A DNA stretch of 64,000 nucleotides, from NCBI RefSeq assembly GCF_018881715.1, contig NZ_JACVPW010000001.1:955337-1019336 (forward strand). Direction: 5' to 3'. Positions 17,152-26,325 of the stretch are shown here, piece after piece. The stretch is from Polynucleobacter parvulilacunae (lineage in GTDB: Bacteria; Pseudomonadota; Gammaproteobacteria; Burkholderiales; Burkholderiaceae). Position numbers and translations under genes: made by a program. How positions within the stretch are numbered: the stretch's first letter is position 1; the number at the start of each line of letters is the position of its first letter. The notes below the pieces were generated by a model that worked only from the letters and a program-made list of their open reading frames with translations, was not told where the DNA came from and searched no databases.

Positions 17152-19017
17152 ATGGCCTTATTACAAATCTCTGAACCCGGTAAATCGCTAGCGCCCCATC
17201 AGCGCCGCATTGCCGTGGGCATTGATTTGGGAACTACGAATTCATTGGTAGCGATTGTGCGTGATGCCTTGCCTAAGGTCTTGCCAGATGCGCAGGGTAG
17301 AGAGCTACTTCCATCAGTCATCCGTTATCTGCCAAATGGCAGAACTCAAGCGGGCTTTGAGGCGCTTGAGAGCGTCGTAATTGATCCTAAGAACACGATT
17401 GTTTCCGTAAAGCGTTTCATGGGCCGTGGTTTGCTGGATGTGGAACATATTGAAAGTGCTCCCTATGACTTTGTTGATCAGCCAGGAATGCTTAAGCTGA
17501 GAACCGTTGCTGGCGATAAGAGTCCTATTGAAGTTTCCGCAGAAATTCTGGCGCGTTTGCGCCAACTGGCAGAAGATTCTGTCTCCGATGAAATCGTGGG
17601 AGCAGTAATTACTGTTCCCGCTTATTTTGATGATGCGCAACGTCAAGCCACAAAAGATGCTGCCAAGTTAGCAGGCATTGAAGTGCTGCGCTTACTGAAT
17701 GAGCCTACAGCTGCCGCAATTGCTTATGGACTAGATAACGCCTCAGAAGGCGTCTATGCCGTCTATGACTTAGGTGGCGGAACATTTGATATCTCGATAC
17801 TGCGTATGAGTCGCGGTGTCTTTGAAGTGCTTTCTACTGGTGGTGATTCTGCTTTAGGTGGTGATGACTTTGATCATCGTTTGTATTGTTGGGTAATTGA
17901 ACAAGCCAAGCTTCCACCGCTATCGATTCATGATCATGCAACGCTCTTGCAAGCTTGTAAGCACGCTAAAGAACAGTTGAGTCACAACCCTCTGGCGCGC
18001 GTTCATGAGACCCTTGCTGATGGCACGGTAGTCAATGTTGGCGTAAGCCAGGCACAGTTCTTTGAGATTACTCAGAATTTAGTAACCAAGACTTTGATGG
18101 CTTGTAAAAAAGCTTTGCGCGATGCAGGCTTAAAAGCCGAGGATGTTAAAGGCGTAGTAATGGTCGGTGGTTCAACACGTATGCCGAATGTACAGCGCGC
18201 AGTTGGTGAACTCTTTGGCACACAGCCATTAAATAATTTAAATCCTGATCAGGTAGTCGCCTTAGGCGCTGCGATGCAAGCCGACCTGTTGGCCGGCAAT
18301 CAAAGTAAAGATGATGAATGGTTGCTCTTGGACGTCATTCCGTTATCACTTGGTGTTGAAACCATGGGCGGCTTAGTAGAAAAAATCATTCCACGCAATA
18401 CACCGATTCCAGTCGCTAGAGCGCAGGATTTCACGACCTTTAAAGATGGTCAGACTGCACTAGCAATTCAAGTTGTACAGGGTGAGCGTGAGTTGGCTCA
18501 AGACTGTCGGTCTTTAGGTAAGTTTGAGCTGCGCGGTATTCCGGCGATGGCCGCAGGTGCTGCGCGTATTCGAGTGACCTTCCAGGTGGATGCCGATGGA
18601 TTGCTCTCAGTAAGCGCAACCGAGCAAGGCTCCGGCGTAAAAGCCTCGATTGATATCAAGCCTTCTTATGGTCTTACTGATGCTGAAATCACTCGCATGC
18701 TACAAGATGGTTTTGCCTCTGCCAAAGAGGATTTACTTTCTAGATCATTGCGTGAAGAGCAGGTTAATGCACAACGCCTTCTAGATGCGGTGCAGACCGC
18801 GCTTACTAGCGATCGTGCTTTATTGAGTGCAGATGAGCAGAAGGTCATTGATCAAGAGATGGCAACGCTTCAAAAGATCTTAAATGATGAAGTAGATAGT
18901 GCGGTGGTTCGTAAAGCAGTGGATCATGCAGCTAAAGCAACCGATGACTTTGCGCAAAAACGGATGAACGCTAGTATTCAGAAGGCTTTATCTGGCAAGA
19001 ATGTTGCTGAGATTTAA
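17152..19017 (+). CDS. hscA: Fe-S assembly chaperone HscA (Hsp70)
   Basis: A specialised Hsp70 that binds the IscU LPPVK motif and drives cluster release with ATP. Phosphate-binding motifs GIDLGTTNS (about residue 23) and [11 protein letters not shown] (about residue 205), plus [11 protein letters not shown], define the ATPase domain; the substrate-binding beta-sandwich and helical lid follow. The 621-residue length is normal for HscA and shorter than DnaK. It sits 27 bases after hscB and is followed by the operon ferredoxin. Confidence 0.97.
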   Translation: MALLQISEPGKSLAPHQRRIAVGIDLGTTNSLVAIVRDALPKVLPDAQGRELLPSVIRYLPNGRTQAGFEALESVVIDPKNTIVSVKRFMGRGLLDVEHIESAPYDFVDQPGMLKLRTVAGDKSPIEVSAEILARLRQLAEDSVSDEIVGAVITVPAYFDDAQRQATKDAAKLAGIEVLRLLNEPTAAAIAYGLDNASEGVYAVYDLGGGTFDISILRMSRGVFEVLSTGGDSALGGDDFDHRLYCWVIEQAKLPPLSIHDHATLLQACKHAKEQLSHNPLARVHETLADGTVVNVGVSQAQFFEITQNLVTKTLMACKKALRDAGLKAEDVKGVVMVGGSTRMPNVQRAVGELFGTQPLNNLNPDQVVALGAAMQADLLAGNQSKDDEWLLLDVIPLSLGVETMGGLVEKIIPRNTPIPVARAQDFTTFKDGQTALAIQVVQGERELAQDCRSLGKFELRGIPAMAAGAARIRVTFQVDADGLLSVSATEQGSGVKASIDIKPSYGLTDAEITRMLQDGFASAKEDLLSRSLREEQVNAQRLLDAVQTALTSDRALLSADEQKVIDQEMATLQKILNDEVDSAVVRKAVDHAAKATDDFAQKRMNASIQKALSGKNVAEI

Positions 19018-19076
19018 AAATATATAACCCAAGAACGAATTCAAAAAATTCAAACTGAACCCAATAGAAAAGAATC

Positions 19077-19415
19077 ATGACTCAAATCGTCGTACTACCG
19101 CATAGTGAGTATTGTCCTGAAGGCGCAGTGGTTGAGGTTGCTCCGGGCACGTCGATTTGTGAGGCTTTATTAGAGAATGACATTCCAATTGAACATGCTT
19201 GCGATATGGTGTGTGCTTGTACTACCTGCCACGTGATTGTGAAAGAGGGCTTTCAGAGTTTGAATCCTCCTGATGAGAATGAGGAAGATATGTTGGATCG
19301 TGCATGGGGGCTAAATCCTCAGTCTCGTTTGTCTTGCCAGGCTATTGTGGCAAAGCAGGATCTAGTGATTGAAATCCCCAAATACTCAATCAATCATGCC
19401 AAAGAGAACCATTAA
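19077..19415 (+). CDS. fdx: ISC-type [2Fe-2S] ferredoxin
   Basis: An adrenodoxin-like ferredoxin of 112 residues that supplies electrons for cluster assembly on IscU. The cluster ligands are Cys42, Cys48, Cys51 and Cys87 (C-x5-C-x2-C ... C); an extra Cys46 lies within the loop. An acidic face with DENEEDMLD follows. It is the last gene of the isc operon; iscX is not seen after it. Confidence 0.96.
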   Translation: MTQIVVLPHSEYCPEGAVVEVAPGTSICEALLENDIPIEHACDMVCACTTCHVIVKEGFQSLNPPDENEEDMLDRAWGLNPQSRLSCQAIVAKQDLVIEIPKYSINHAKENH

Positions 19416-19535
19416 CGCACCAAAATGAAGCATTAATGCCTGCAATCATGCAAATGACACAAGGCAGAGGTTTCTAGAGGATTAATATGAATTCGTAGTT
19501 CATTCTTTAGGTAGTACCTCCAAAAAAATCTTTTT

Positions 19536-19565
19536 AGCCATCCTTCGGGGTGGCTTTTCTTTTTG
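19536..19565 (+). terminator. Terminator of the isc operon
   Basis: Stem AGCCATCC / GGGTGGCT closed by a TTCG tetraloop (19536-19555), followed by TTTCTTTTT. It lies 120 bases after fdx. Confidence 0.8.
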
Positions 19566-19571
19566 GTAAAT

Positions 19572-19598
19572 GAAAAGGCCCCGCATCGCGAGGCTCTT
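19572..19598 (-). terminator. Terminator of the cys operon
   Basis: On the minus strand AGCCTCGC-GAT-GCGGGGCC is followed by TTTTCA. It lies 25-50 bases beyond the cysN stop and immediately next to the isc terminator, so the two operons end back to back. Confidence 0.65.
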
Positions 19599-19622
19599 TG
19601 TTCCTTGATGTGGATTTAGCAA

Positions 19623-20966
19623 TTACTGCGCTATGGCCTCACGAATCATTCCGGCTGCCACTGTGTGATTGGTAGCTTCATCGATCAAGATAAAGGCACC
19701 AGTACGCTGGGATTGATCAAACAAGTCTGCAACAATTGGCTTTTGTAGGATGAAATCAACACGGCCAATCTCATTGGTGGAAAGTGCATGCACATCACTA
19801 GCTTGAGACAAGGTTTGAACATCTAAAACTTGTTGAATGTTCTTCACTTTTGCACCAACGGTATTGGTGGTGTGTCGTAAAGCATATTTACGACTCAATG
19901 AGAGTGGTTCGCTATCTAACCAGCATAAATCAGCAGAAAGTTGCTTGCTCAATACTGGTGGATGACTATCTTCAGCGCTAATAAATAAAGAGCCGCGTGA
20001 TACATCAATATCTTCAGATAATTGAATAGCTACCGCTTGACCCGTTTCAGCAGATTCCACCGCATTGTTTCCATTGGTTTGCTTGTCGCTTGAGCGATTG
20101 CCTAAATAAATCTCGGTAACAGTTGCCTCAGACCCGCTTGGCAGAACTTTAATCTTTTGACCCTTGCAGATGCTGCCAGACTCTATTTCACCGAGATAGC
20201 CACGGAAGTCATCGGAAGCACTGCCATCTTGACGTGCAACGTACTGCACTGGGAAGCGGAGCGCTAGCTTTTCGGATTCGGGGCTGGTATCTAAACTCTC
20301 AAGCCACTCTAAAAGAGTGGGGCCCTTGTACCAGGGTGTATTTTTGCTGGCAGTAACGACGTTGGCACCAAGTAATGCGGAGATTGGAATCAAGGTTGGC
20401 TTTGGTAACCCAATTTTTTGAGTTAGATCTTCAATGGCAATCTTGATGGTGTTAAAGACTTTCTCGTCAAACTCGTATAAGTCCATCTTATTAACAGCAA
20501 ATACCACATGACGAAGACCTAATAAATGCACAATCGCCGCATGACGTTTAGTCTGTGCCAATAAAGTAGCTGGAGTGGTATTGAGATCAACGCGTGTTGC
20601 ATCAACCAAAATGACTGCAACATCTGATTGAGATGCACCAGTTACTAAGTTGCGTGTGTATTGCTCGTGACCTGGAGCGTCAGCAACGATGAACTTACGC
20701 TTCGGTGTAGAGAAATAGCGATAGGCTACATCGATGGTGATACCTTGCTCACGTTCAGCTTCTAAGCCATCGGTGAGGAGTGCCAAATCAACGCCTGCAT
20801 CAGATGAGGTGACACGTGCATGTTTCGTTTTGGAGAGTGACTCCAATTGGTCCACCAAAATGGATTTGGTGTCATAGAGTAAACGTCCAATTAAAGTGCT
20901 CTTGCCGTCATCTACGCTACCTGCAGTGATAAAGCGAACAACGTTTTGATTTTGATTGATAGTCAT
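19623..20966 (-). CDS. cysN: Sulfate adenylyltransferase, large (GTPase) subunit
   Basis: EF-Tu-like GTPase subunit of ATP sulfurylase, which with CysD makes APS from sulfate and ATP. G motifs: GSVDDGKST (about residues 16-24), DAPGHEQY and NKMD. It is 447 residues long and stops where CysN ends; there is no fused APS kinase domain as in NodQ/CysNC. This agrees with the neighbouring reductase being of the APS type. It overlaps cysD by one base. Confidence 0.95.
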   Translation of the reverse strand: MTINQNQNVVRFITAGSVDDGKSTLIGRLLYDTKSILVDQLESLSKTKHARVTSSDAGVDLALLTDGLEAEREQGITIDVAYRYFSTPKRKFIVADAPGHEQYTRNLVTGASQSDVAVILVDATRVDLNTTPATLLAQTKRHAAIVHLLGLRHVVFAVNKMDLYEFDEKVFNTIKIAIEDLTQKIGLPKPTLIPISALLGANVVTASKNTPWYKGPTLLEWLESLDTSPESEKLALRFPVQYVARQDGSASDDFRGYLGEIESGSICKGQKIKVLPSGSEATVTEIYLGNRSSDKQTNGNNAVESAETGQAVAIQLSEDIDVSRGSLFISAEDSHPPVLSKQLSADLCWLDSEPLSLSRKYALRHTTNTVGAKVKNIQQVLDVQTLSQASDVHALSTNEIGRVDFILQKPIVADLFDQSQRTGAFILIDEATNHTVAAGMIREAIAQ

Positions 20967-21889
20967 CAGAAGTAACCTTCTTTCTTGCGGCGCTCCATGG
21001 AGGCCTCATTGGTTTGATCGTCCATGCGAGTTGCGCCACGCTCAGTGATTTCAGTAATCGCGGTTTCGGCAATGATCTCTAAAGGAGTGGCTGCAGTACT
21101 CAATACAGGGCAGGTGCAGCTGATATCGCCTACGGTACGGAAGCGTACATTTAGGATTTCACTGATGTCACCAGCTGCTTTTGGCGTTACGTCAGTTACC
21201 GGAACTAATAAATTATTTTTCTTCACTACTTCACGCTGGTGTGTGTAGTAGATGCTTGGAAGTTCTAATTTCTCGCGAGAGATGTATTGCCAGATATCCA
21301 GTTCAGTCCAGTTCGAAATAGGAAACACGCGCATGTTCTCGCCTTTGGCGATACGGGCGTTATAGAGGTTCCAGAGCTCAGGGCGCTGAGCCTTAGGATC
21401 CCATTGACCGAATTCATCACGGAAGGAGAAGATGCGCTCTTTAGCGCGGGCTTTTTCTTCATCGCGACGTGCACCACCCATCAGAGCATCAAATTCATGT
21501 TCTGCGATGGCTTCTAAAAGGGTTACCGCTTGAGCAGCATTGCGTGAATCCGTTTCCTTGCGTAAACGCACAGTCCCCTTTTTAATAGAGTCTTCAACGT
21601 GACCCACAATCAACTTCACACCAGTTTTCTCTACAACAGCATCGCGATAGGCGATTACTTCTGGGTAGTTGTGGCCTGTATCAATATGCAAAATTGGGAA
21701 AGGCAATTTCACCGGGCGATCGCCAAATTGAAATGCCTTGCGCGCTAAATGGTACATCACAATGGAGTCTTTGCCGCCAGAAAACAGCATGGCCGGGTTA
21801 GAGCACTGGGCTACCACTTCACGAATGATGTAGATCGATTCGGCTTCAAGCCAATCTAAGTGATCATCAAGTAATTTTTGTTCTGACAT
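20966..21889 (-). CDS. cysD: Sulfate adenylyltransferase, small subunit
   Basis: The adenylyl-transferring subunit of ATP sulfurylase, an ATP pyrophosphatase-fold enzyme. It shows the SGGKDS PP-loop (residues about 38-43), HIDTGHNYPEV and GGARRDEEKARAKER. The 307-residue length is standard. It lies between cysH and cysN in one minus-strand operon; the stop shares a base with the cysN start. Confidence 0.96.
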   Translation of the reverse strand: MSEQKLLDDHLDWLEAESIYIIREVVAQCSNPAMLFSGGKDSIVMYHLARKAFQFGDRPVKLPFPILHIDTGHNYPEVIAYRDAVVEKTGVKLIVGHVEDSIKKGTVRLRKETDSRNAAQAVTLLEAIAEHEFDALMGGARRDEEKARAKERIFSFRDEFGQWDPKAQRPELWNLYNARIAKGENMRVFPISNWTELDIWQYISREKLELPSIYYTHQREVVKKNNLLVPVTDVTPKAAGDISEILNVRFRTVGDISCTCPVLSTAATPLEIIAETAITEITERGATRMDDQTNEASMERRKKEGYF

Positions 21890-21930
21890 TCTGTAAGTTA
21901 TTTCTACTAAGTTTTGATATTGAATTCGAA

Positions 21931-22659
21931 TTATTTATTTACGTGTAAGCCACATTCTTTGCTATCGCTTTGCAACCACCACCAGCGACCAGCGCGAATG
22001 TCCTCACCCTTCTTCACCTGACGGGTGCAGGGCTCACAGCCAATGCTGGGGTAGCCCTTAAGGTGCAGAGGATGAATAGGAACGTTTTCTTGTTTGATAT
22101 AAGCCCAGATATCAGCTTCAGTCCAATCGAACAGGGGGTTGAATTTGGCGATACCTCTTGCATCATCCAACTCTTCTAAATTGAGTTCGGTACGTGTAGT
22201 AGATTGTTCTCGACGCTGGCCGGTGAGCCATGCATCCGCGCCAAGTAATGCGGCATTAAGCGGTTTAATCTTGCGCGCGCCACAACAAGCCTTCTTGGGC
22301 TCTTCACCATCGTAAAAACCATTCATGCCATATTGCTCAATAAAAGCTTGAACATCGCCTTCTTGAGGGTAGATCTTTTCAATCGAAACGCTATAGCGAT
22401 CTTCAGTAGTCTTCACCATATCTACAGTCTCTTGGTGTAAGCGACCGGTAGCCAATGTAAATAACTTAATCTTGGCGCCAGCCTTAGCAATAGCATCGGT
22501 AATCACCATGTCTTCTGCAGCGAGGCTGGTTGCAAAGCGGACATCAGCAAAACGCCTGGAAATATTGGCTAAACGCTGCTTTAAAAGGGTAGACTTTTCG
22601 GCAAGCTCCGCAGGAGTAAGGGTGCTTAATGGAATGGACCAAAATTCTGGAGTAATCAT
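21931..22659 (-). CDS. cysH: Assimilatory APS reductase ([4Fe-4S] type)
   Basis: Reduces adenylyl sulfate to sulfite with thioredoxin electrons. The CC-GARK pair (Cys125/126) and CxxC pair (Cys208/211) are the [4Fe-4S] ligands that mark APS rather than PAPS reductases, and the C-terminal ECGLH carries the catalytic cysteine (Cys236). This explains the absence of APS kinase (cysC) nearby. The protein has 242 residues. Its start overlaps the end of the TauE/SafE permease by 4 bases, and the cysD start is 41 bases downstream. Confidence 0.94.
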   Translation of the reverse strand: MITPEFWSIPLSTLTPAELAEKSTLLKQRLANISRRFADVRFATSLAAEDMVITDAIAKAGAKIKLFTLATGRLHQETVDMVKTTEDRYSVSIEKIYPQEGDVQAFIEQYGMNGFYDGEEPKKACCGARKIKPLNAALLGADAWLTGQRREQSTTRTELNLEELDDARGIAKFNPLFDWTEADIWAYIKQENVPIHPLHLKGYPSIGCEPCTRQVKKGEDIRAGRWWWLQSDSKECGLHVNK

Positions 22660-23450
22660 GATGAAACTAACTTGATTCCAACCAAAAATAGGGTTACGGC
22701 AAGGGTATTTCTAGTTGTTCGCTCTGAAAGAGTGCTTGAGAGTCTTGCGCCCAGCCAGATGGCGGGAACGGATCCCAGCAAGAGGCCAAATAGCAAGTCA
22801 AAGTGAACATTACCAAGCCACCAATGCCCTATTCCAGCAAGAGCAGTAAGAGGAACGGCATAGGCAATATCGGTACCGGCCACTTCTGCAGGTTTTAGAT
22901 GTGGATACAGAATCAATATCAAGGTTGCGCCAATTGCACCTGCACCGATTGAGGATACTGTTACTAGAACGCCAATTACAGCGCCTACAACAATGGTTGC
23001 TGCTTTTAAGTTTGAGCCGCTGGGTAAAAAATTTGGGTTTGCTTGAACCCATTTCAAGATCTTTGCTCTAAACAGTAACGAAACAGCAGTTAATAGAACG
23101 GAAACGCCAATGGAGATGCTAATAAAGTGATTAAAGTTTTTTGAAACGGGGCCAATGATCTTTAGCGCCAAGATAGAAATAATGGCAGTAGTAATACTGC
23201 CAATGCAAAGTAATTTGACGATATCCCAGCGTACGTTCCCATGTAGGCGGTGTGCTGCAGTACCAAAGCCTTTTGTAATAGCGGCAAATGCCAAATCAGT
23301 TCCGACCGCCGTTGTTGGAGCGACGCCAAAAATAATTGTTAACAAAGGAGTCATCAACGATCCTCCGCCAACACCTGTCATTCCAACCAGCAAACCCACT
23401 AAGGCGCCAGAAATAATAAATTGGGAGGAGTCTTGAAAAAATTGCAACAT
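22656..23450 (-). CDS. TauE/SafE family sulfite/sulfur-compound permease
   Basis: A 264-residue integral membrane protein with about eight hydrophobic helices and the family motif GMTGVGGGSLMTPLL near residues 24-38, repeated loosely as SSIGAGAIGATLIL in the second half (an internal duplication typical of TauE/SafE). By position directly upstream of cysH in the same operon (4-base overlap) it probably moves sulfite, sulfate or an organosulfonate. The direction of transport is not certain. A purine-rich AGGGATA precedes the start. Confidence 0.88.
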   Translation of the reverse strand: MLQFFQDSSQFIISGALVGLLVGMTGVGGGSLMTPLLTIIFGVAPTTAVGTDLAFAAITKGFGTAAHRLHGNVRWDIVKLLCIGSITTAIISILALKIIGPVSKNFNHFISISIGVSVLLTAVSLLFRAKILKWVQANPNFLPSGSNLKAATIVVGAVIGVLVTVSSIGAGAIGATLILILYPHLKPAEVAGTDIAYAVPLTALAGIGHWWLGNVHFDLLFGLLLGSVPAIWLGARLSSTLSERTTRNTLAVTLFLVGIKLVSS

Positions 23451-23465
23451 GATCTATATCCCTAA

Positions 23466-23630
23466 TTAGGCGAATGACTGCTCAAACTCTTCGAGTTTGA
23501 TGGCGTTCATGAGGAATAGAATTTGACGCTGAAAGCTTTTGCGTTCTGCGACTTTTTCGTGGGGGAGTCGGTCATGCTCACGCAATAATTGGGTGATTAC
23601 AGGGTTGTAATGCTCTCGAACGGGGGACAT
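23466..23630 (-). CDS. Small 54-aa protein at the head of the cys operon
   Basis: A short frame encoding 54 residues from MSPVREHYNP to EEFEQSFA. It is preceded by AAGGA eight bases before the ATG and followed 15 bases later by the TauE/SafE gene. It has no membrane segment or cysteine; it is charged and predicted mostly helical, with LLREHD and RKSFQRQILFLMNAIKLEEFE. I do not recognise a family. The strong ribosome site, the operon position and the absence of any other gene in this stretch support it as real. Its ribosome site is partly inside a 10-bp hairpin (see 23639-23673). A role in sulfur regulation or as a permease accessory is speculation. Confidence 0.7.
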   Translation of the reverse strand: MSPVREHYNPVITQLLREHDRLPHEKVAERKSFQRQILFLMNAIKLEEFEQSFA

Positions 23631-23638
23631 CAAAATTC

Positions 23639-23673
23639 CTTGGTAAATATCTCGTTAAGGAGAATTTACCAAG
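23639..23673 (-). promoter_or_regulatory. Leader hairpin overlapping the ribosome site of the small cys gene
   Basis: On the minus strand CTTGGTAAAT and ATTTACCAAG form a perfect 10-bp stem with a 15-base loop. The 3' arm includes the AAG of the Shine-Dalgarno AAGGA, and the loop contains TCTCCTT, which could also pair with it. It could be a translational switch or simply an operator for a cys regulator such as CysB. Confidence 0.55.
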
Positions 23674-23677
23674 CCGC

Positions 23678-23702
23678 CTATATATCCACAAGGAATATAT
23701 AG
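23678..23702. promoter_or_regulatory. Second inverted repeat upstream of the cys operon
   Basis: CTATATATCC-ACAA-GGAATATATAG: 10-bp arms with one bulged base and a 4-base loop, placed five bases upstream of the leader hairpin. AT-rich, probably overlapping the promoter of the operon; possible operator. Confidence 0.45.
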
Positions 23703-23742
23703 CGATATCTAAATGACTTTTAGGTATATAGATCTAAACTGA

Positions 23743-24519
23743 TTATTTTTCAACGAAAGCGCGTTCAAAGACGTAGTCACCCATTTGACCAAGGCTTGGT
23801 GAGACTTTGAAGCCTTTGGCATCAAGCATCTCAGAGGTTTCTTTGAGCATAGAAGGGCTACCGCAAATCATGGCGCGATCCACTGATGGATCAAGCGGTG
23901 GCAAGCCAATATCTTTAAAGAGTTGACCAGATTCAATCGCAGTAGTGAGGCGGCCGGTGTGCTTGAAAGCCTCACGTGTCACTGTTGGGTAATAGATGAG
24001 TTTTTCACGAATGAGCTCGCCCAAGAATTCATCTTGAGTGAGTTCATCACGAATGTAATCTGCATAAGCTAACTCGCTTACTAGACGCACTCCATGAATC
24101 AACACAACCTTCTCGAACTTTTCATAAGTCTCTGGATCACGAATGATGCTCATAAAGGGGGCTAGGCCAGTACCGGTACTAAACAAGTAAAGATGCTTAC
24201 CTGGATTTAAGTCATCCAACACCAGGGTGCCAACAGACTTCTCGCTGACGAGAATCGGATCGCCAACCTGAATCTTCTGCAGGCGTGAAGTTAAAGGACC
24301 GTCTTGAACCTTGATGCTTAAAAACTCGAGATGCTCTTCATAGTTTGGGCTAGCAACGCTATAAGCACGAACCAATGGCTTGCCTTCAACTTCAAGACCA
24401 ATCATCAAGAAGTGACCGCTACGAAAGCGTAAGCCTTTGTTGCGAGTAGTAGTAAAGCTAAATAGTGTGTCGTTCCAGTGGTGAACGGTGAGGACTGTTT
24501 CAGTGTTGTATGCGGCCAT
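23743..24519 (-). CDS. fpr: Ferredoxin/flavodoxin-NADP+ reductase
   Basis: A 258-residue FAD enzyme that passes electrons between NADPH and ferredoxin or flavodoxin. The FAD-binding RAYSVASP motif is near residue 54, GTGLAPFMSI near residue 91 binds the nicotinamide/pyrophosphate, and the C-terminal FVEK ending is typical of bacterial Fpr. It is located 112 bases upstream of the cys operon on the same strand, apparently with its own transcription. It may feed electrons to Fdx of the isc operon or to sulfite reduction; the link is inferred. Confidence 0.94.
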   Translation of the reverse strand: MAAYNTETVLTVHHWNDTLFSFTTTRNKGLRFRSGHFLMIGLEVEGKPLVRAYSVASPNYEEHLEFLSIKVQDGPLTSRLQKIQVGDPILVSEKSVGTLVLDDLNPGKHLYLFSTGTGLAPFMSIIRDPETYEKFEKVVLIHGVRLVSELAYADYIRDELTQDEFLGELIREKLIYYPTVTREAFKHTGRLTTAIESGQLFKDIGLPPLDPSVDRAMICGSPSMLKETSEMLDAKGFKVSPSLGQMGDYVFERAFVEK

Positions 24520-24578
24520 AAAAGCGTATTAATTAGGTGATAGCAAAAGGGTGATTATCCCATTCTTAGGGCGCTAAA

Positions 24579-24596
24579 TTGAGGCTAATCCCTCAA
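24579..24596. repeat. Short dyad between fpr and dsbB
   Basis: TTGAGG-CTAATC-CCTCAA is a perfect 6-bp inverted repeat in the 144-base divergent region. It may be an operator, but nothing else supports a function. Confidence 0.25.
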
Positions 24597-24663
24597 AAAA
24601 TAGGACTCTGTAGTGATATAGATCAGACTTTTAGTAATAAAGAAGCGACTTACTAGCTCAGTT

Positions 24664-25164
24664 ATGCCTATTAGCTATCATCTAGATATGAAAAAAAGCC
24701 ATTACTTACTTTTATCGCTTCTAAGCTTTGGCTTGGTGGCGTTTGCTGTTGTTCTACAGCAGGTAGGGTATCAGGGGGTCAGTTTTTTGCCATGCCCACT
24801 CTGTGTTTTGCAAAGAGTGGGTTATTTAGGTGTCGCTATTTCATGTCTTTTAGCTGCCGGCATTCCTCCGTTGAGAAAGTGGTTTCATGGTCTGGCAATA
24901 TTGGCTGCTGGATATGGGGTGGCAGTAGCCGGGCATCATGTTTGGCTTTTATCTCATCCAAGTGGATCTTGTGGAATAGACCCTTTAGAAACCAGGATTA
25001 ATCAGTTTCAATTTGTACAAAACCTACCTTGGTTATTTAAGGCAGATGGCTTATGTTCTGCAAAGCTCCCAGCTATTTTGGGTCTGCAAGTTCCGGAATG
25101 GTCCTTGTTATGGTTTGTAGCGCTCATACTAGTATTGTTGGTAACTTTAATTAGGAAGCCCTAA
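24664..25164 (+). CDS. dsbB: Disulfide bond formation protein B
   Basis: Inner-membrane quinone reductase that reoxidises DsbA in the periplasm. It has four membrane helices with the first periplasmic redox pair CPLC (Cys44/Cys47), second pair Cys103 and Cys131, and the quinone-contacting arginine in LQRVGYLG. It starts at 24664 or at the second ATG (24688), which would remove eight weakly conserved residues. Length 158-166, usual for the family. It stands alone between fpr and cysK. Confidence 0.94.
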   Translation: MPISYHLDMKKSHYLLLSLLSFGLVAFAVVLQQVGYQGVSFLPCPLCVLQRVGYLGVAISCLLAAGIPPLRKWFHGLAILAAGYGVAVAGHHVWLLSHPSGSCGIDPLETRINQFQFVQNLPWLFKADGLCSAKLPAILGLQVPEWSLLWFVALILVLLVTLIRKP

Positions 25165-25179
25165 TCCATAGAAGCTTAG

Positions 25180-25198
25180 ATTGTTAGTAAATAACAAT
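25180..25198. promoter_or_regulatory. Dyad upstream of cysK
   Basis: ATTGTTA-GTAAA-TAACAAT is a perfect 7-bp inverted repeat about 70 bases before the cysK start. It may be a regulator site (CysB-like regulators bind AT-rich dyads), but this is inference. Confidence 0.35.
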
Positions 25199-25270
25199 TA
25201 CACCTTTTACAAGTCCCGCCTTAACCCATAAGATCTCTATCAAACCCATTTTTTGCACTAAGGAATATTG

Positions 25271-26242
25271 ATGACTTACTTTGCTGATAACTCACTAACC
25301 ATTGGTAAGACACCATTGGTGCGTCTTAACCGTGCAACCGACGGTGCAAAGGCGACCGTTCTGGCCAAGATTGAAGGCCGCAATCCTGCTTATTCGGTTA
25401 AGTGCCGTATTGGCGTTGCGATGATTAATGACGCTCAAGAAAAAGGGCTCTTAGGTCCTGGTAAAGAGCTTGTTGAGCCTACTAGTGGTAATACCGGTAT
25501 TGCTTTGGCCTTCGTGGCGGCAGCTCGTGGTATCCCGCTGACGCTCACCATGCCGGAGACTATGAGTATGGAGCGTCGTAAGTTACTCACGGCTTTGGGC
25601 GCCAAGATTGTGTTGACCGAAGGTCCTAAGGGTATGAATGGCGCAGTTGCTAAAGCGAAAGAGATAGCTGAATCTGACTCTAAATATGTTTTGCTTCAGC
25701 AATTTAGTAATCCATCCAATCCGGCGATTCATGAGAAAACTACTGGTCCAGAAATTTGGGAAGACACCGATGGCAAGATTGATGTGTTTGTTGCCGGCGT
25801 AGGAACTGGTGGAACAATCTCTGGTGTTGCTCGTTACATTAAGAACGTTAAGAAAAAGAATATTGAAGTGGTTGCAGTTGAGCCAACTACTAGTCCTGTG
25901 ATTACACAGAAGTTAAATGGCGAAGAAATTAAACCTGCCCCACATAAGATTCAAGGTATTGGCGCTGGGTTTATTCCAGATAACCTCGATTTATCGGTGG
26001 TGGATAAGGTGGAGCAAGTCAGTAACGAAGAAGCAATTGAGTTTGCCCGCCGTATTGCCAAGGAAGAGGGTATTTTGGTGGGCATTTCCTGTGGTGCAGC
26101 TGCTGCAGTAGCGGTACGTCTGGCTAAGAAGCCTGAGTACGCTGGAAAAACCATCGTGGTGGTTCTACCTGATACTGCTGAGCGTTACTTGAGCTCTGCC
26201 TTATTCGAGGGCGTGTTCGATGAAAAAGGTTTGCCAGCATAA
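25271..26242 (+). CDS. cysK: Cysteine synthase A (O-acetylserine sulfhydrylase)
   Basis: PLP enzyme making cysteine from O-acetylserine and sulfide, the last step of sulfate assimilation. The PLP lysine is Lys44 in NPAYSVKCR, the substrate-binding loop TSGNTGIAL is near residues 72-80, and the phosphate-cup GVGTGGT is near 178-184. The [10 protein letters not shown] and QQFSNPSNP stretches favour CysK over CysM. I chose the ATG at 25271 (AGGA six bases upstream) rather than the TTG at 25268. It functions with the cysH-cysD-cysN cluster 2 kb away. Confidence 0.95.
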   Translation: MTYFADNSLTIGKTPLVRLNRATDGAKATVLAKIEGRNPAYSVKCRIGVAMINDAQEKGLLGPGKELVEPTSGNTGIALAFVAAARGIPLTLTMPETMSMERRKLLTALGAKIVLTEGPKGMNGAVAKAKEIAESDSKYVLLQQFSNPSNPAIHEKTTGPEIWEDTDGKIDVFVAGVGTGGTISGVARYIKNVKKKNIEVVAVEPTTSPVITQKLNGEEIKPAPHKIQGIGAGFIPDNLDLSVVDKVEQVSNEEAIEFARRIAKEEGILVGISCGAAAAVAVRLAKKPEYAGKTIVVVLPDTAERYLSSALFEGVFDEKGLPA

Positions 26243-26283
26243 GCGCCGTTATAAGCACAGCTGCTTTTAAATAGGTTGGCAAT

Positions 26284-26309
26284 AAAAAAGGCACCCTAGG
26301 GTGCCTTTT
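26284..26309. terminator. Bidirectional terminator between cysK and lysS
   Basis: GGCACCCT/AGGGTGCC forms a perfect 8-bp palindrome (26290-26305) flanked by AAAAAA on the left and TTTT on the right, so both convergent transcripts see a hairpin followed by U-residues. Confidence 0.85.
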
Positions 26310-26325
26310 ATTATTTCGAGAATGC

